Shown here one piece after another: positions 1 to 7,188 of a stretch of DNA of 10,766 nt. The notes under the pieces are model-generated. The model saw only the letters and a list, made by a program, of their open reading frames with translations. It was not told where the DNA came from and made no database searches. Position numbers and translations under genes: made by a program. The stretch's first letter is position 1. Each line of letters begins with the position of its first letter. Source of the stretch: an uncultured Lachnospiraceae bacterium (GTDB lineage: Bacteria; Bacillota; Clostridia; Lachnospirales; Lachnospiraceae); the NCBI GenBank assembly GCA_900555195.1, contig USKC01000083.1:1-10766 (forward strand), written 5' to 3'.

Positions 1-539
1 CCGTCCGCATATACGCCGTTCTTCATCTCCTCAAACAGCTTCAGGTTCTCTTCCACGCTCCTCGTATTGAAAGGATCTTCCTTTCCCGGTTCCGTCAGGG
101 TGCCGCGATACTCCCGGATCTGTTCCGCCGACAGATCCGATACATAGGCTTTTCCCTTTTGGATCAGCTTGATGGCGGCTTCATACATCTGTTCAAAATA
201 ATCGGAGGCAAAATAAAGCCTGTCCTCCCAGTCCGCTCCCAGCCACTTCACATCTTCCTTAATGGATTCCACAAATTCCTGCTTTTCTTTGGTGGGATTC
301 GTATCATCAAAACGGAGATTGAACTTTCCTCCGTATTCCTTCGCCAAACCAGCATTCAGCAGGATGCTCTTAGCATGTCCGATATGAAGATAACCGTTCG
401 GCTCCGGGGGAAAACGGGTATGCACCGTATCATATACGCCCTCCGCCAGATCCTTATCGATGATCTGCTCGATGAAATTCTTAGAAACCGTCGTTTCCTT
501 CTCTGTTCCTTCGGCCTTTTCCAGTTCTTCTCTGCTCAT
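1..539 (-). CDS. glnS: Glutaminyl-tRNA synthetase, N-terminal part (runs off the window)
   Basis: This class I aminoacyl-tRNA synthetase charges tRNA-Gln with glutamine in the cytoplasm. Only the first 178-179 codons are present; the rest lies beyond base 1. The translation shows [15 protein letters not shown], with the ATP-binding HIGH signature at residues 52-55, then RFDDTNP, which together are typical of GlnRS rather than bacterial GluRS. The start at 539 follows a strong ribosome binding site (GAGGAGGAG on the minus strand, 551-559) at normal spacing, and the protein begins [12 protein letters not shown] short leader and a sigma-A-like promoter lie directly upstream, with no T-box. Many Bacillota lack GlnRS and make Gln-tRNA by the GatCAB amidotransferase route, so its presence suggests an acquired or lineage-specific direct pathway. 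The Rossmann-fold part visible is intact; the KMSKS region and anticodon-binding domain cannot be checked. Confidence 0.95.
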   Translation of the reverse strand, partial: MSREELEKAEGTEKETTVSKNFIEQIIDKDLAEGVYDTVHTRFPPEPNGYLHIGHAKSILLNAGLAKEYGGKFNLRFDDTNPTKEKQEFVESIKEDVKWLGADWEDRLYFASDYFEQMYEAAIKLIQKGKAYVSDLSAEQIREYRGTLTEPGKEDPFNTRSVEENLKLFEEMKNGVYAD

Positions 540-583
540 ATTCGGGATATCTCCTCCTCAACCGCACTCTTGTAATAAAATTT

Positions 584-612
584 ATCTTATCACAAGAATA
601 TAGAATACGCAA
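584..612 (-). promoter_or_regulatory. Promoter of glnS
   Basis: On the minus strand there is a -35 TTGCGT (607-612), a 17-base spacer and a -10 TAAGAT (584-589) preceded by TGA, giving an extended -10. Transcription would start near 577, leaving a leader of about 38 bases, too short for a T-box. A quasi-palindrome (602-621) covers the -35 element. This is inferred from motif match only. Confidence 0.55.
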
Positions 613-661
613 ACGCATTCTGGCCAAATATGCGGAGGACTGAGCTACAACAAAGACAAGA

Positions 662-1454
662 CTAGAAATCGTTCGCAGAAAACCACTGAACCATATCCTC
701 CAACGTCTCCCGCAGGGGCCTGGGATGGTATCCCAATTCCCGCGTTGCTTTCTCATGGCTGAAGTTCCCGTTGCTTCCCAGCGTATATACGGAATAGGGC
801 GTCACCAGTTCCGGAAGGCCGAACAGATGGGAGAATTTTTCACAGAAAGGGGCCGCGGCTCTGGCCATGCCGAGGGGAAGGCTCCCGTACACCGCGTGCT
901 TTCCCGTCAATTCCGCCAATATATCAAACATCTCTCTTATGGTGACGTATTCGTTTGAAAGGATATAGCTCTCTCCGGCTGCTTCTGCCCTCATGCAGCG
1001 GATAATGCCGTCCGCCACATCCCGCACATCCACAAAATCATAGCCGCCTTTCACCGACAGGGGCATGCCATGTTTGACGTAAAGCCGGATCAGCTGCGTC
1101 ATATAGCTGGCGGTGCTGTCTTTTGGCCCGATCATTCCGGAAGGATGGACGATCGTGGCAGGGAGCCCGCGGCTGGCCGCTTTTTTCACATAGGCAGCTG
1201 CCTCGGCCTTGCTTTTCCCATAGGCTCCTTTTACATAAGAAGCGGAAAAGCGGCTGGTCTCTTTTATCGTCCGTCCGCCAGTCTTTTCCGGTATCGCATG
1301 CACGGAACTGACATAAATGAACTTCCGTGAGCAGATCCCGATCATCCTGCAAAAGCCTCAGCCCGCAGACTTCACAGCCTGCTTCCAGCAGTTTCCCGGC
1401 CAATGTCCTTCCAAGGAAACCATTGATCCCTGTTATGTAAACCTTCTCTCCCAT
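662..1454 (-). pseudogene. NAD-dependent epimerase/dehydratase (extended SDR), internally deleted and frameshifted
   Basis: The N-terminal frame starts at 1454 behind an AAAGGAGG ribosome binding site and reads MGEKVYITGINGFLGR, with the Rossmann GxxGxxG nucleotide-binding loop at residues 9-15 and the second beta strand ending near residue 34. That frame then loses homology. The rest of the protein continues in another frame from about 1325-1345 to the stop at 662: KFIYVSSVHA (catalytic Ser region), YGKSK (catalytic Tyr and Lys), HPSGMIGP, and a normal C-terminus ending near MVQWFSANDF. The residues that should lie between strand 2 and strand 4 (roughly 50-65 in the family) are missing, and the join changes frame. 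The family is usually about 310-340 residues; the two pieces sum to about 255. Substrate is unknown; related proteins are called dihydroflavonol-reductase-like. No internal ribosome binding site supports independent translation of the second piece. An assembly collapse is an alternative to a true deletion. Confidence 0.8.
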
Positions 1455-1496
1455 GCCATCCTCCTTTCCGCAGAATTGCTTATACGCTTTTTTTCT

Positions 1497-1502
1497 ATTA
1501 TA
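1497..1502 (-). promoter_or_regulatory. -10 element of the epimerase promoter
   Basis: A perfect TATAAT on the minus strand lies about 43 bases upstream of the epimerase start. No good -35 sits at 17 bases; TTAACA lies 20 bases upstream. The same TTAACA-20-TATAAT arrangement is found before the response-regulator remnant, which hints at activator dependence but could be chance. Confidence 0.45.
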
Positions 1503-1602
1503 CCTGAATGATGTTTCCAAATTGTTAAATTCGTCCGTCTTTTCCGTTAACCATAAAAAGATGAGCCAAAAGCAGCCTCTTTCCCGCATGCAAAGCGGAA
1601 GA

Positions 1603-1704
1603 TCATATCTCTCCTGCCTGATATTTGTCCCACAGCACCTTTATTCCAAACAGAATCGCTCCGATCACGGAAATTCCCGCTGCTGCCTTCAAAATTTTTT
1701 TCAT
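1603..1704 (-). CDS. Small single-span membrane peptide, 33 residues
   Basis: A short minus-strand reading frame begins MKKILKAAAGISVIGAILF and ends DKYQAGEI followed by TGA. A lysine-rich start (residues 2-6) is followed by a hydrophobic stretch (about residues 7-25) and a polar C-terminus, as expected of a one-pass membrane peptide with the N-terminus inside, or of a signal-anchor. A GAGGG ribosome binding site (1711-1715 on the plus strand numbering) lies seven bases before the ATG, which supports translation. It is upstream of, and co-directional with, the damaged epimerase, but that gene has its own -10 box. I do not recognise a family. The start codon, ribosome binding site and amphipathic layout are visible; function is unknown. 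It could be a chance frame, but Lys-Lys-Ile starts behind a good ribosome binding site are uncommon by chance. Confidence 0.55.
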   Translation of the reverse strand: MKKILKAAAGISVIGAILFGIKVLWDKYQAGEI

Positions 1705-1924
1705 ACATTTACCCTCGCTTTTTGAACTTTAAAACCTTGGTTTTTCTTCCCGAATTCTGAAATCACTCTACGCGTTATTCTTTTGGTTTTTGTTTACGGA
1801 GTGTTTCCGTTTTATTAATTTACCGCAGACGGCCGATTCTCACCGAACATTCCATTCGGGCGCCCATCCCGTAAACAGCAGTACCAGGATAACTGTGAAT
1901 GATTTTCCACCCGTCTGGGCTCTG
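1705..1924. other. Intergenic region with no supported gene
   Basis: This stretch separates the 33-residue peptide gene from the promoter of the response-regulator remnant. It holds a near-perfect palindrome AAAACCTTGGTTTT (1731-1744), too tight for an RNA hairpin but possible as a protein site, and a five-base-pair hairpin ACGGA/TCCGT (1796-1810) followed on the plus strand by a short T-run. Short open frames exist on the minus strand but none has a start with a ribosome binding site. I see no convincing gene. Confidence 0.5.
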
Positions 1925-1956
1925 TTAACATTTCATTAATAATGCTGTTTTATAAT
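1925..1956 (+). promoter_or_regulatory. Promoter of the regulator-kinase operon with a PhoP/PhoB-like direct repeat
   Basis: A perfect -10 TATAAT lies at 1951-1956. Where a -35 would be, there is TTAACA (1925-1930), five bases, then TTAATA (1936-1941). This is the 11-base-period direct repeat that OmpR/PhoB-family regulators commonly bind (compare the Bacillus PhoP TTAACA-N5-TTAACA type box). The likely reading is autoregulation by the intact ancestor of the gene downstream. The site is visible; the regulator assignment is inference. Confidence 0.5.
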
Positions 1957-1957
1957 A

Positions 1958-2007
1958 GCAGCAGTTCCGGCAGCTCTGTCGGGAGCTGTCAGGGAATGAG
2001 CTGCTGC
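1958..2007 (+). other. Nested inverted repeat between the promoter and the truncated regulator
   Basis: Outer arms GCAGCAG (1958-1964) and CTGCTGC (2001-2007) enclose an inner hairpin CAGCTC (1971-1976) / GAGCTG (1983-1988), extended outward by a G-T and a G-C pair. It occupies the place where the regulator's first 50 or so codons should be. No coding frame or ribosome binding site for the regulator is evident within it. Confidence 0.4.
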
Positions 2008-2023
2008 ATGCCTGGCCGTCTCC

Positions 2024-3232
2024 GATATTATGATGCCTGAAATGGATGGCTTTGCATTCGCCAAAGCGCTGCGGGAGCAGGATAAAAATATCCCGATTCT
2101 CTTTATGACTGCGCGGGATGATTTCTCTTCCAAGGAGCGTGGCTATCGCCTGGGCATTGACGATTACATGGTTAAACCCATCCATCTGGATGAACTGGTG
2201 CTTCATATTGAAGCATTGCTGCGTCGGGCACATATCGCTGCAGAAAAAAAGTTAGTCATCGGGAATCTGGTGTTGGATGAAGATGAGATCAGCGCTGCGG
2301 TGGATGGTGTGCTTGTCTTTTTGACACTCCGGGAGTTTCAGATTCTGTTCAAGCTGCTTTCCTATCCAAAGCGCACGTTTACCCGCAGCCAGTTGCTGGA
2401 AGACTTCTCCGTCCGCCTTTCCTCCATGCGCAAGGATGGAAAAAAGGACGAGTTTGAGGTCCTGTTTGAAGACTTCAACACCATGGCAGAGGAACTGTCC
2501 AGCACAGAAATGATGAAATCCGACTTCATCGCCAACGTATCCCATGAATTGACCCCCCCTCTGGCCGTCATCCAGAACTATGCCACCCTCCTGCAGAGCG
2601 AATATCTCCCTGACGAAGAACGCAGGCTATATCCCAAACGGATCAGCGAGGCATCCCGGCGCCTGTCCGCCCTGGTGACCAACATCCTGCAGATAAACCG
2701 GCTGGAAAATCAGAAAATCAAGCCGGCTCTGCACCCCTTCAATTTGAGCGAGGCTCTGTGCAGATGCATTCTGAATTATGAATCGGAACTGGATGAAAAA
2801 GAAATCGAATTGTATACAGACCTAGATCAGGATTTAAGCCTGACCAGCGATGAAAATCTATTGGATATGGTCTGGAACAATCTGCTTTCCAACGCCGTGA
2901 AGTTTACGCCTCCCCGCGGAAAGATCCGGGTTATGATGCAGCAGGAGGGCGATTCAGCAACCGTAAAAATCACGGACAGCGGCTGCGGCATTGATGGAAA
3001 ATCCATCCGCCGTATCTTTGACAAGTTCTACCAAGCGGATCCTTCGCATGCCACCCAGGGAAACGGTATCGGCCTCACACTGACCAAACGCATCATCGAT
3101 TTGCTGGAAGGAGAGATTCTAGCAGAGAGCATGCCCGGAGTGAGTTCAGCCTTTACCGTAAAACTGCACGCAAAAGGGGGCCCGCTTCACGAACCGGCCC
3201 GTAACAGAAAGAAAGGATTATCAGAAAAGTAA
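2024..3232 (+). pseudogene. Response regulator fragment fused in frame to a histidine kinase fragment (two-component remnant)
   Basis: One open frame from 2030 encodes 400 residues. Residues 1-66 are the second half of a receiver domain: MMPEMDG, conserved Thr27 (FMTARD) and Lys49 (MVKP). The phospho-acceptor Asp is the in-frame GAT at 2024, upstream of the first ATG, and the preceding 50 or so residues are absent. Residues 75-124 are the first half of an OmpR winged helix (LTLREF...FTRSQLLE), which stops before the recognition helix. The frame then passes into FSVRL, the end of a HAMP linker, then a kinase: H-box with His172, N-box WNNLLSNAVKF, G1 DSGCGID, F-box FDKFYQ and G2 GNGIGLTL. Sensor, membrane spans and most of HAMP are missing. 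The H-box reads SHELTPPL where SHELKTPL is usual. No ribosome binding site precedes 2030. I infer two deletions in an ordinary regulator-kinase operon; a functional soluble hybrid is the less likely alternative. Confidence 0.8.
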
Positions 3233-3382
3233 AAGATTCCCGGGGACGCTTTGAAATCGCTTTTCATATTTTATTAACAGTTTGTCAGCTTTTCTGAAAC
3301 AAAAATCCTGTATGCTGGTAACAGTTTCAGAGGAAATCAGAACGCAGCCTGTTCGGCAGCATATTAAGGAAAGGACAAAAGA

Positions 3383-4197
3383 ATGGACAGAAATGATTGG
3401 AGCAGCTTTGATTCAGAAGAGATGGACCGCATCCTGCAGGATGCGCTGGAAGAGGCGCTTCCTGCCACTTTAGGTTCTCTTACAGATCCTGCCCTGGACG
3501 GAATGCTGGAGCAGACCAAACTGGTGGTCGGCACGATTGTGGGCTACAAAGAACTCATGATGACCTATGCCTGCGCCATGAAGGAAATCCGAACCAAATT
3601 TGAAGTGCTGAATACGGAATTCAAAATACGCCACCAACGCAATCCCATCAGTTCGATCAGCACCCGGCTGAAGCGGACAGCCAGCATTCTGGACAAACTC
3701 GAACGGCGGCATCTGCCTCTTTCCCTCAAAAGCATAGAAACACACATCCATGATGTGGCCGGGATACGGGTGATCTGTTCTTACATGGACGACATCTATC
3801 TTATCGCCGATGCCCTTCTCTCCCAGGACGATGTGACGCTGATCTCCCAAAAGGATTATATCGCCGATCCCAAGCCCAATGGATACAGAAGCCTGCATTT
3901 AATCGTAAGCATCCCTGTTTTTTTGCCAATCAGAAAAAAGAGGTCTGTGTGGAAGTTCAGATCCGCACCATCGCCATGGATTTCTGGGCAAGTCTGGAGC
4001 ATCAGCTCAAATACAAACAAAATATCCCCAATCAGCAGGAAATCATTGCGCAGCTTAAGGACTGCGCAGAAGTCATCCATGCCACGGACAACAAAATGCT
4101 GGGAATACGCCAGCAAATCGAACAGGCATCAGATCTTCCAACAGAAGAAGAAATCCTGTTTGAGAAACTCAGCAGGCTGGATATCACTCTGGAATAG
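3383..4197 (+). pseudogene. Small alarmone synthetase (RelA/SpoT-domain GTP pyrophosphokinase), frameshifted in a T-run
   Basis: The intact family makes (p)ppGpp from ATP and GTP or GDP in the cytoplasm. The start at 3383 follows AAGGAAAGG at 3367-3375. An N-terminal helical region (about residues 1-110) precedes the synthetase motifs DVAGIRV (from residue 124, Arg129) and KPNGYRSLH (164-172). After base 3917 the frame breaks: the T-run 3918-3924 has seven T, while eight would restore FFANQKKEVCVEVQIRT in the next frame. That frame carries the catalytic EVQIRT glutamate, the WASLEHQLKYK motif and the natural stop at 4195-4197. With one T added the protein would be 271 residues, a normal length for the family. 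The upstream frame alone ends at 4459 in unrelated residues and lacks the catalytic Glu. Real mutation, phase variation, RNA polymerase slippage or a homopolymer sequencing error are all possible. It is convergent with the phosphodiesterase gene and overlaps it by 14 bases. Confidence 0.88.
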
Positions 4198-6487
4198 ACG
4201 CAGCCTCCAAAACCTGCTTGTCCGCTTTGCACATATAGGTTTCATTGAATTCCTCGACACTGATAGGGCGGGAATAGAAATATCCCTGCCCCACATCGCA
4301 GCCAACCGACCGGATAAATTGCTCGTCTTCTTCCGTCTCCACACCCTCCGCCACAGTGAATATGCCAAGCTGGCGGGCCATGTGTATGATCTGCTCCATA
4401 ATCATGCAGTTTCGTTCCAGTTCCTGGCCGGATACGTTCAGCAGAAATTCCTTGTCTAGTTTCAGTTCATTGATTTTCAGCCTGCCCAATGTGTTCATGG
4501 AAGAATAGCCGCTTCCAAAATCATCCAGGGAAACGCGAAATCCCTTCGCCTGAAGCTGCCCGATCTTCTCGTTCAGTTCGTCCACATTCTCCAGCGCCAG
4601 TCCTTCCAATATCTCAAGCACGATATACTGTGCGGGCACGTTATATCTGTCCAGCATGGCAGTCAAATCCTGCACATAATCCGGCTCAAAGAACAGAAGC
4701 TTTGACTGATTCACGGAGATGGAAACAGGCGCCATACCGTGTTCCATCCAGGAGCGCAACAGACGGCAGGCCTGCTCTACCATATACAGATCCAGTTCCA
4801 CGCAGAACCCGTTGCGTTCAAACAGAGGAATAAACTGATCCGGAAAGAGCACCCGCCCATCATCCGGCTTCCACCGGACAAGCGCCTCCGCGCCCTCCAT
4901 CTTTCCCGTGTGGAGATTCTTTTTTGGCTGCAAATACATCTTGAATTCTCCGTCCTGCAGAGCCTGGTGCATGTGGCTTTCAATATAATTTTCCAATTCC
5001 TCTTTCTTGTGCAGTTCCGAATCAAAGAACCAGATAAAATTGGTGTGAGCCCCCTTGGCCCGTTCCAGAGCGAACTGAACGTGTGTCATCAGGATCTCCA
5101 TCGTCCGTTCCGGGTCCCCTCCGTCCCTAGAAATCGCCACCCCACAGTAAAAAGCCAGCTGATAATCGGTCTGCCCTATATCTGCAACGCGGCTGATTTC
5201 CTGAAGAAACGCCTCAAGCCTGCGGCGTATGGTATCTTCATCCGTATCCCGCAGGAAAAAGTAGAATCGATCTTCTGTATGGTAGCAGAAGAACTCATCC
5301 GGCCGCTTTCTCCGGTCTGCCACCTCCCTGATCTGACGAAGAAGGTGTATGGTCTTTTCCTGCCCGAAAATTTCTGTCAAAAAGGAATACTGCCGGATAC
5401 ACAGTTCCACCACAGCCCCGCCCCCGTCAGCCAGCGCCTTTTCCAGCCTCTGCCTGAATCGGTACAGATTCTCCGCCTCAATCTGAGAATCATAATATGC
5501 CAGTTTGATCAGATTCTCGTTATATTTATGCAGCAGCCGGTAACCGTACAGCATCAGGAACAGAATCATCAGCAAAATCCCAATGAATACGATCTGGGTC
5601 ACCCAAGCTACAGCATTGGAATTGGCGCCCAGCCCTTCTCCCGTATTCACGCAGAACAGATACCAGCCGTTCAGCCCCACCGGCTCAATGAGGAACGGAT
5701 AGGACTTTCCTTCATAATCGAAAGATGCGGAAATTCGCTCCTGCCTTTCCATAGCTTCCTTCACTTCATTTCTCGCGCTCTCCGACAGATAAGGGCCGTC
5801 AAAAATGGACTGCGTTCTCTCTCTAACGACAGTTTTGGACGACTTTGCCAGGAAATTTCCCTCCTGACCCAAAAGATGGATATACCCTCCGCCGCCAAAC
5901 ACGGTATTGCCGGAAAGAATATCAGAAAAAATTTCTATATGGTCACTGGCCGCCAGGGCTCCGATGACTTCCCCATCCGCATAGACCGGCACGCTGTAGA
6001 CGAAAACCCTGCTGCCTGATATCTCGCTTTCAAACATTTTGGAAACCGCCGCTTCTCCCTGCATGGCAATCTCCACAGCCCCTCGACCTTCCGGTGAAAG
6101 GTCAGATAGCTTCGCTTCCGTTTCCGCCTCCTGACCCACCGTCACCAGAACGCCGTTTCCGTCCAAATCGAAATATGCCATCGTCAGGAAGGAATTGCTC
6201 TGAAGGGAGTTATTCAACCGCTTTGCAAGAAACGTTTTATCCGAAGTGCTGTCTCCATCCAAAAAGGATGAAAGCGTGGAAAGCGTCTGGAAGTCCGTTT
6301 CCAGCTGTTTGCATATGCGCGACCTATACTCTTCTGCCTCCGCGATCACCTGGGAGCGAAGCGCATCCTTTCTGCTCTTATAAAGGTAAGCGGAAAGCAG
6401 CCCTCCAACAGCCAAAAGGCCGACGATAACCAGAAGCGCCGTCAGCATAGCCCTGCGAAGTTGTTTCTGTAACGTTTCTTCTACCAT
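4184..6487 (-). CDS. Membrane-anchored GGDEF-EAL protein, probable cyclic-di-GMP phosphodiesterase
   Basis: The 767-residue protein has a membrane span at about 13-36, an extracytoplasmic sensor of about 255 residues (37-293, consistent with a dCache/PDC fold), and a second span at about 296-316. The cytoplasmic part has a degenerate GGDEF domain (about 330-490; the active-site GGDEF is replaced by TEDRF at 404-408) and an EAL domain from about 505. The EAL motif is intact (E534-A-L-V-R), as are the SVNQS asparagine, the EILE glutamates, DDFGSGYSS, the lysine in LKLDKEF, AEGVETEE and GQGYFYSRPI. It should therefore hydrolyse c-di-GMP to pGpG and not synthesise it; the GGDEF may serve as a GTP-sensing regulatory domain. 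The ATG overlaps the end of the upstream acetyltransferase gene by seven bases (ATGGTAG), with AGGGG before it, suggesting translational coupling. Ligand of the sensor is unknown. Confidence 0.92.
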   Translation of the reverse strand: MVEETLQKQLRRAMLTALLVIVGLLAVGGLLSAYLYKSRKDALRSQVIAEAEEYRSRICKQLETDFQTLSTLSSFLDGDSTSDKTFLAKRLNNSLQSNSFLTMAYFDLDGNGVLVTVGQEAETEAKLSDLSPEGRGAVEIAMQGEAAVSKMFESEISGSRVFVYSVPVYADGEVIGALAASDHIEIFSDILSGNTVFGGGGYIHLLGQEGNFLAKSSKTVVRERTQSIFDGPYLSESARNEVKEAMERQERISASFDYEGKSYPFLIEPVGLNGWYLFCVNTGEGLGANSNAVAWVTQIVFIGILLMILFLMLYGYRLLHKYNENLIKLAYYDSQIEAENLYRFRQRLEKALADGGGAVVELCIRQYSFLTEIFGQEKTIHLLRQIREVADRRKRPDEFFCYHTEDRFYFFLRDTDEDTIRRRLEAFLQEISRVADIGQTDYQLAFYCGVAISRDGGDPERTMEILMTHVQFALERAKGAHTNFIWFFDSELHKKEELENYIESHMHQALQDGEFKMYLQPKKNLHTGKMEGAEALVRWKPDDGRVLFPDQFIPLFERNGFCVELDLYMVEQACRLLRSWMEHGMAPVSISVNQSKLLFFEPDYVQDLTAMLDRYNVPAQYIVLEILEGLALENVDELNEKIGQLQAKGFRVSLDDFGSGYSSMNTLGRLKINELKLDKEFLLNVSGQELERNCMIMEQIIHMARQLGIFTVAEGVETEEDEQFIRSVGCDVGQGYFYSRPISVEEFNETYMCKADKQVLEAASIPE

Positions 6488-7122
6488 ACAACGCCCCTAT
6501 TCTTCCTGGCCTGTGAACTGCTTTCCTCTATCCCCATGCTCCGCAATGTCTCCGCATCCAGCCTGGGGAAGTCCATCACAGGGGCGGGTTCCGGATCGTG
6601 CGTTCCAATTAGCTTCTCCATCCAGACCATATTATACCATCGTCCGAATTTGCATCCACACTTATGAAATTCTCCAACCATCCTGTACCCCATATGCGCA
6701 TGAAACTGTACGCTGTTTTTGGTCAAAAATTCGTCCTCCTCATCCGGATAACCAATACATGCATTCAGGTTCAGAATTCCCTGGGCCCTGCTGACCGCTT
6801 CGATCGCCTGATAGAGCTTTCTTCCAATCCCCATCTTCCGTTTGTCTTCTTTCAGATAGATGCTCACCTCCGCTGCCCAGCCATATGCGGCCCGTCCCAC
6901 AAACGGCCCTGTATAAGCATATCCCAAAATCTCCCCATCCTTCTGCGCCACCAGATAGGGGTATTTGCTTAACGTCCTTTCTATCCTTTCGGAAAATTCT
7001 TCTGCACAGGGCACCGCATATTCAAATGTGATCGCTGTTTTCTCCACATAAGGCCTATATATTGCCAGAATTTTCTCTGCGTCTTCCACTGCTGCAACCC
7101 GAATGCTCACATCCCTGTCCAT
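6481..7122 (-). CDS. GNAT-family N-acetyltransferase (phosphinothricin acetyltransferase-like)
   Basis: The 213-residue protein is a cytoplasmic acetyl-CoA-dependent acetyltransferase. It starts IRVAAVEDAEKILAIYRPYVEKT, a form typical of the COG1247 (PAT/Bar-like) branch, and carries the acetyl-CoA loop R95-K-M-G98-I-G100 after strand VSIYL. The NSVQFHAHMGYRMVGEF segment (136-152) and RWYNMVWMEK (161-170) complete the fold. Family members act on small amino-group substrates such as methionine sulfoximine or other amino-acid analogues; the substrate here cannot be read from sequence. A 43-residue polar C-terminal extension follows the core. The start at 7122 has GGCGGGAG before it. It is the first gene of a two-gene transcript with the c-di-GMP phosphodiesterase, sharing seven bases; a functional link between the two is not obvious. 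Confidence 0.9.
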   Translation of the reverse strand: MDRDVSIRVAAVEDAEKILAIYRPYVEKTAITFEYAVPCAEEFSERIERTLSKYPYLVAQKDGEILGYAYTGPFVGRAAYGWAAEVSIYLKEDKRKMGIGRKLYQAIEAVSRAQGILNLNACIGYPDEEDEFLTKNSVQFHAHMGYRMVGEFHKCGCKFGRWYNMVWMEKLIGTHDPEPAPVMDFPRLDAETLRSMGIEESSSQARKNRGVVW

Positions 7123-7188
7123 ATTTTTTTCTCCCGCCTCTTCGCTACAGATCTTTTTATCCTGACCTTGTTTTTCTTTTTACTTTTT

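Noticed and set aside
540..661. Possible T-box or other riboswitch before glnS
   Set aside because: The inferred leader is only about 38 bases and carries no specifier stem or antiterminator sequence.
1565..1610. Possible terminator after the 33-residue peptide (CCGC/GCGG hairpin, then T-rich stretch)
   Set aside because: The stem is only four clean pairs with bulges beyond, and the nearest T-run is about 15 bases further on.
1824..1924. Minus-strand frame reading DGWKIIHSYPGTAVYGM as a possible gene remnant
   Set aside because: It is about 34 codons between stops with no ribosome binding site and no recognisable family; too little to call.
3233..3382. Separate promoter with TTAACA and TTGTCA elements for the alarmone synthetase
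   Set aside because: The hexamers do not line up with a plausible -10 at normal spacing (TATGCT is 23 bases from TTGTCA), so I could not support a defined promoter.
3918..3924. Programmed ribosomal frameshift in the alarmone synthetase
   Set aside because: No stimulatory Shine-Dalgarno or pseudoknot pattern is evident, and this family is normally encoded in one frame; mutation or sequencing error is simpler.
4739..6019. A 426-residue plus-strand open frame opposite the GGDEF-EAL gene
   Set aside because: It lies wholly antisense to a gene with clear domains, has no ribosome binding site or recognisable motif, and reads as the shadow of the coding strand's codon pattern.
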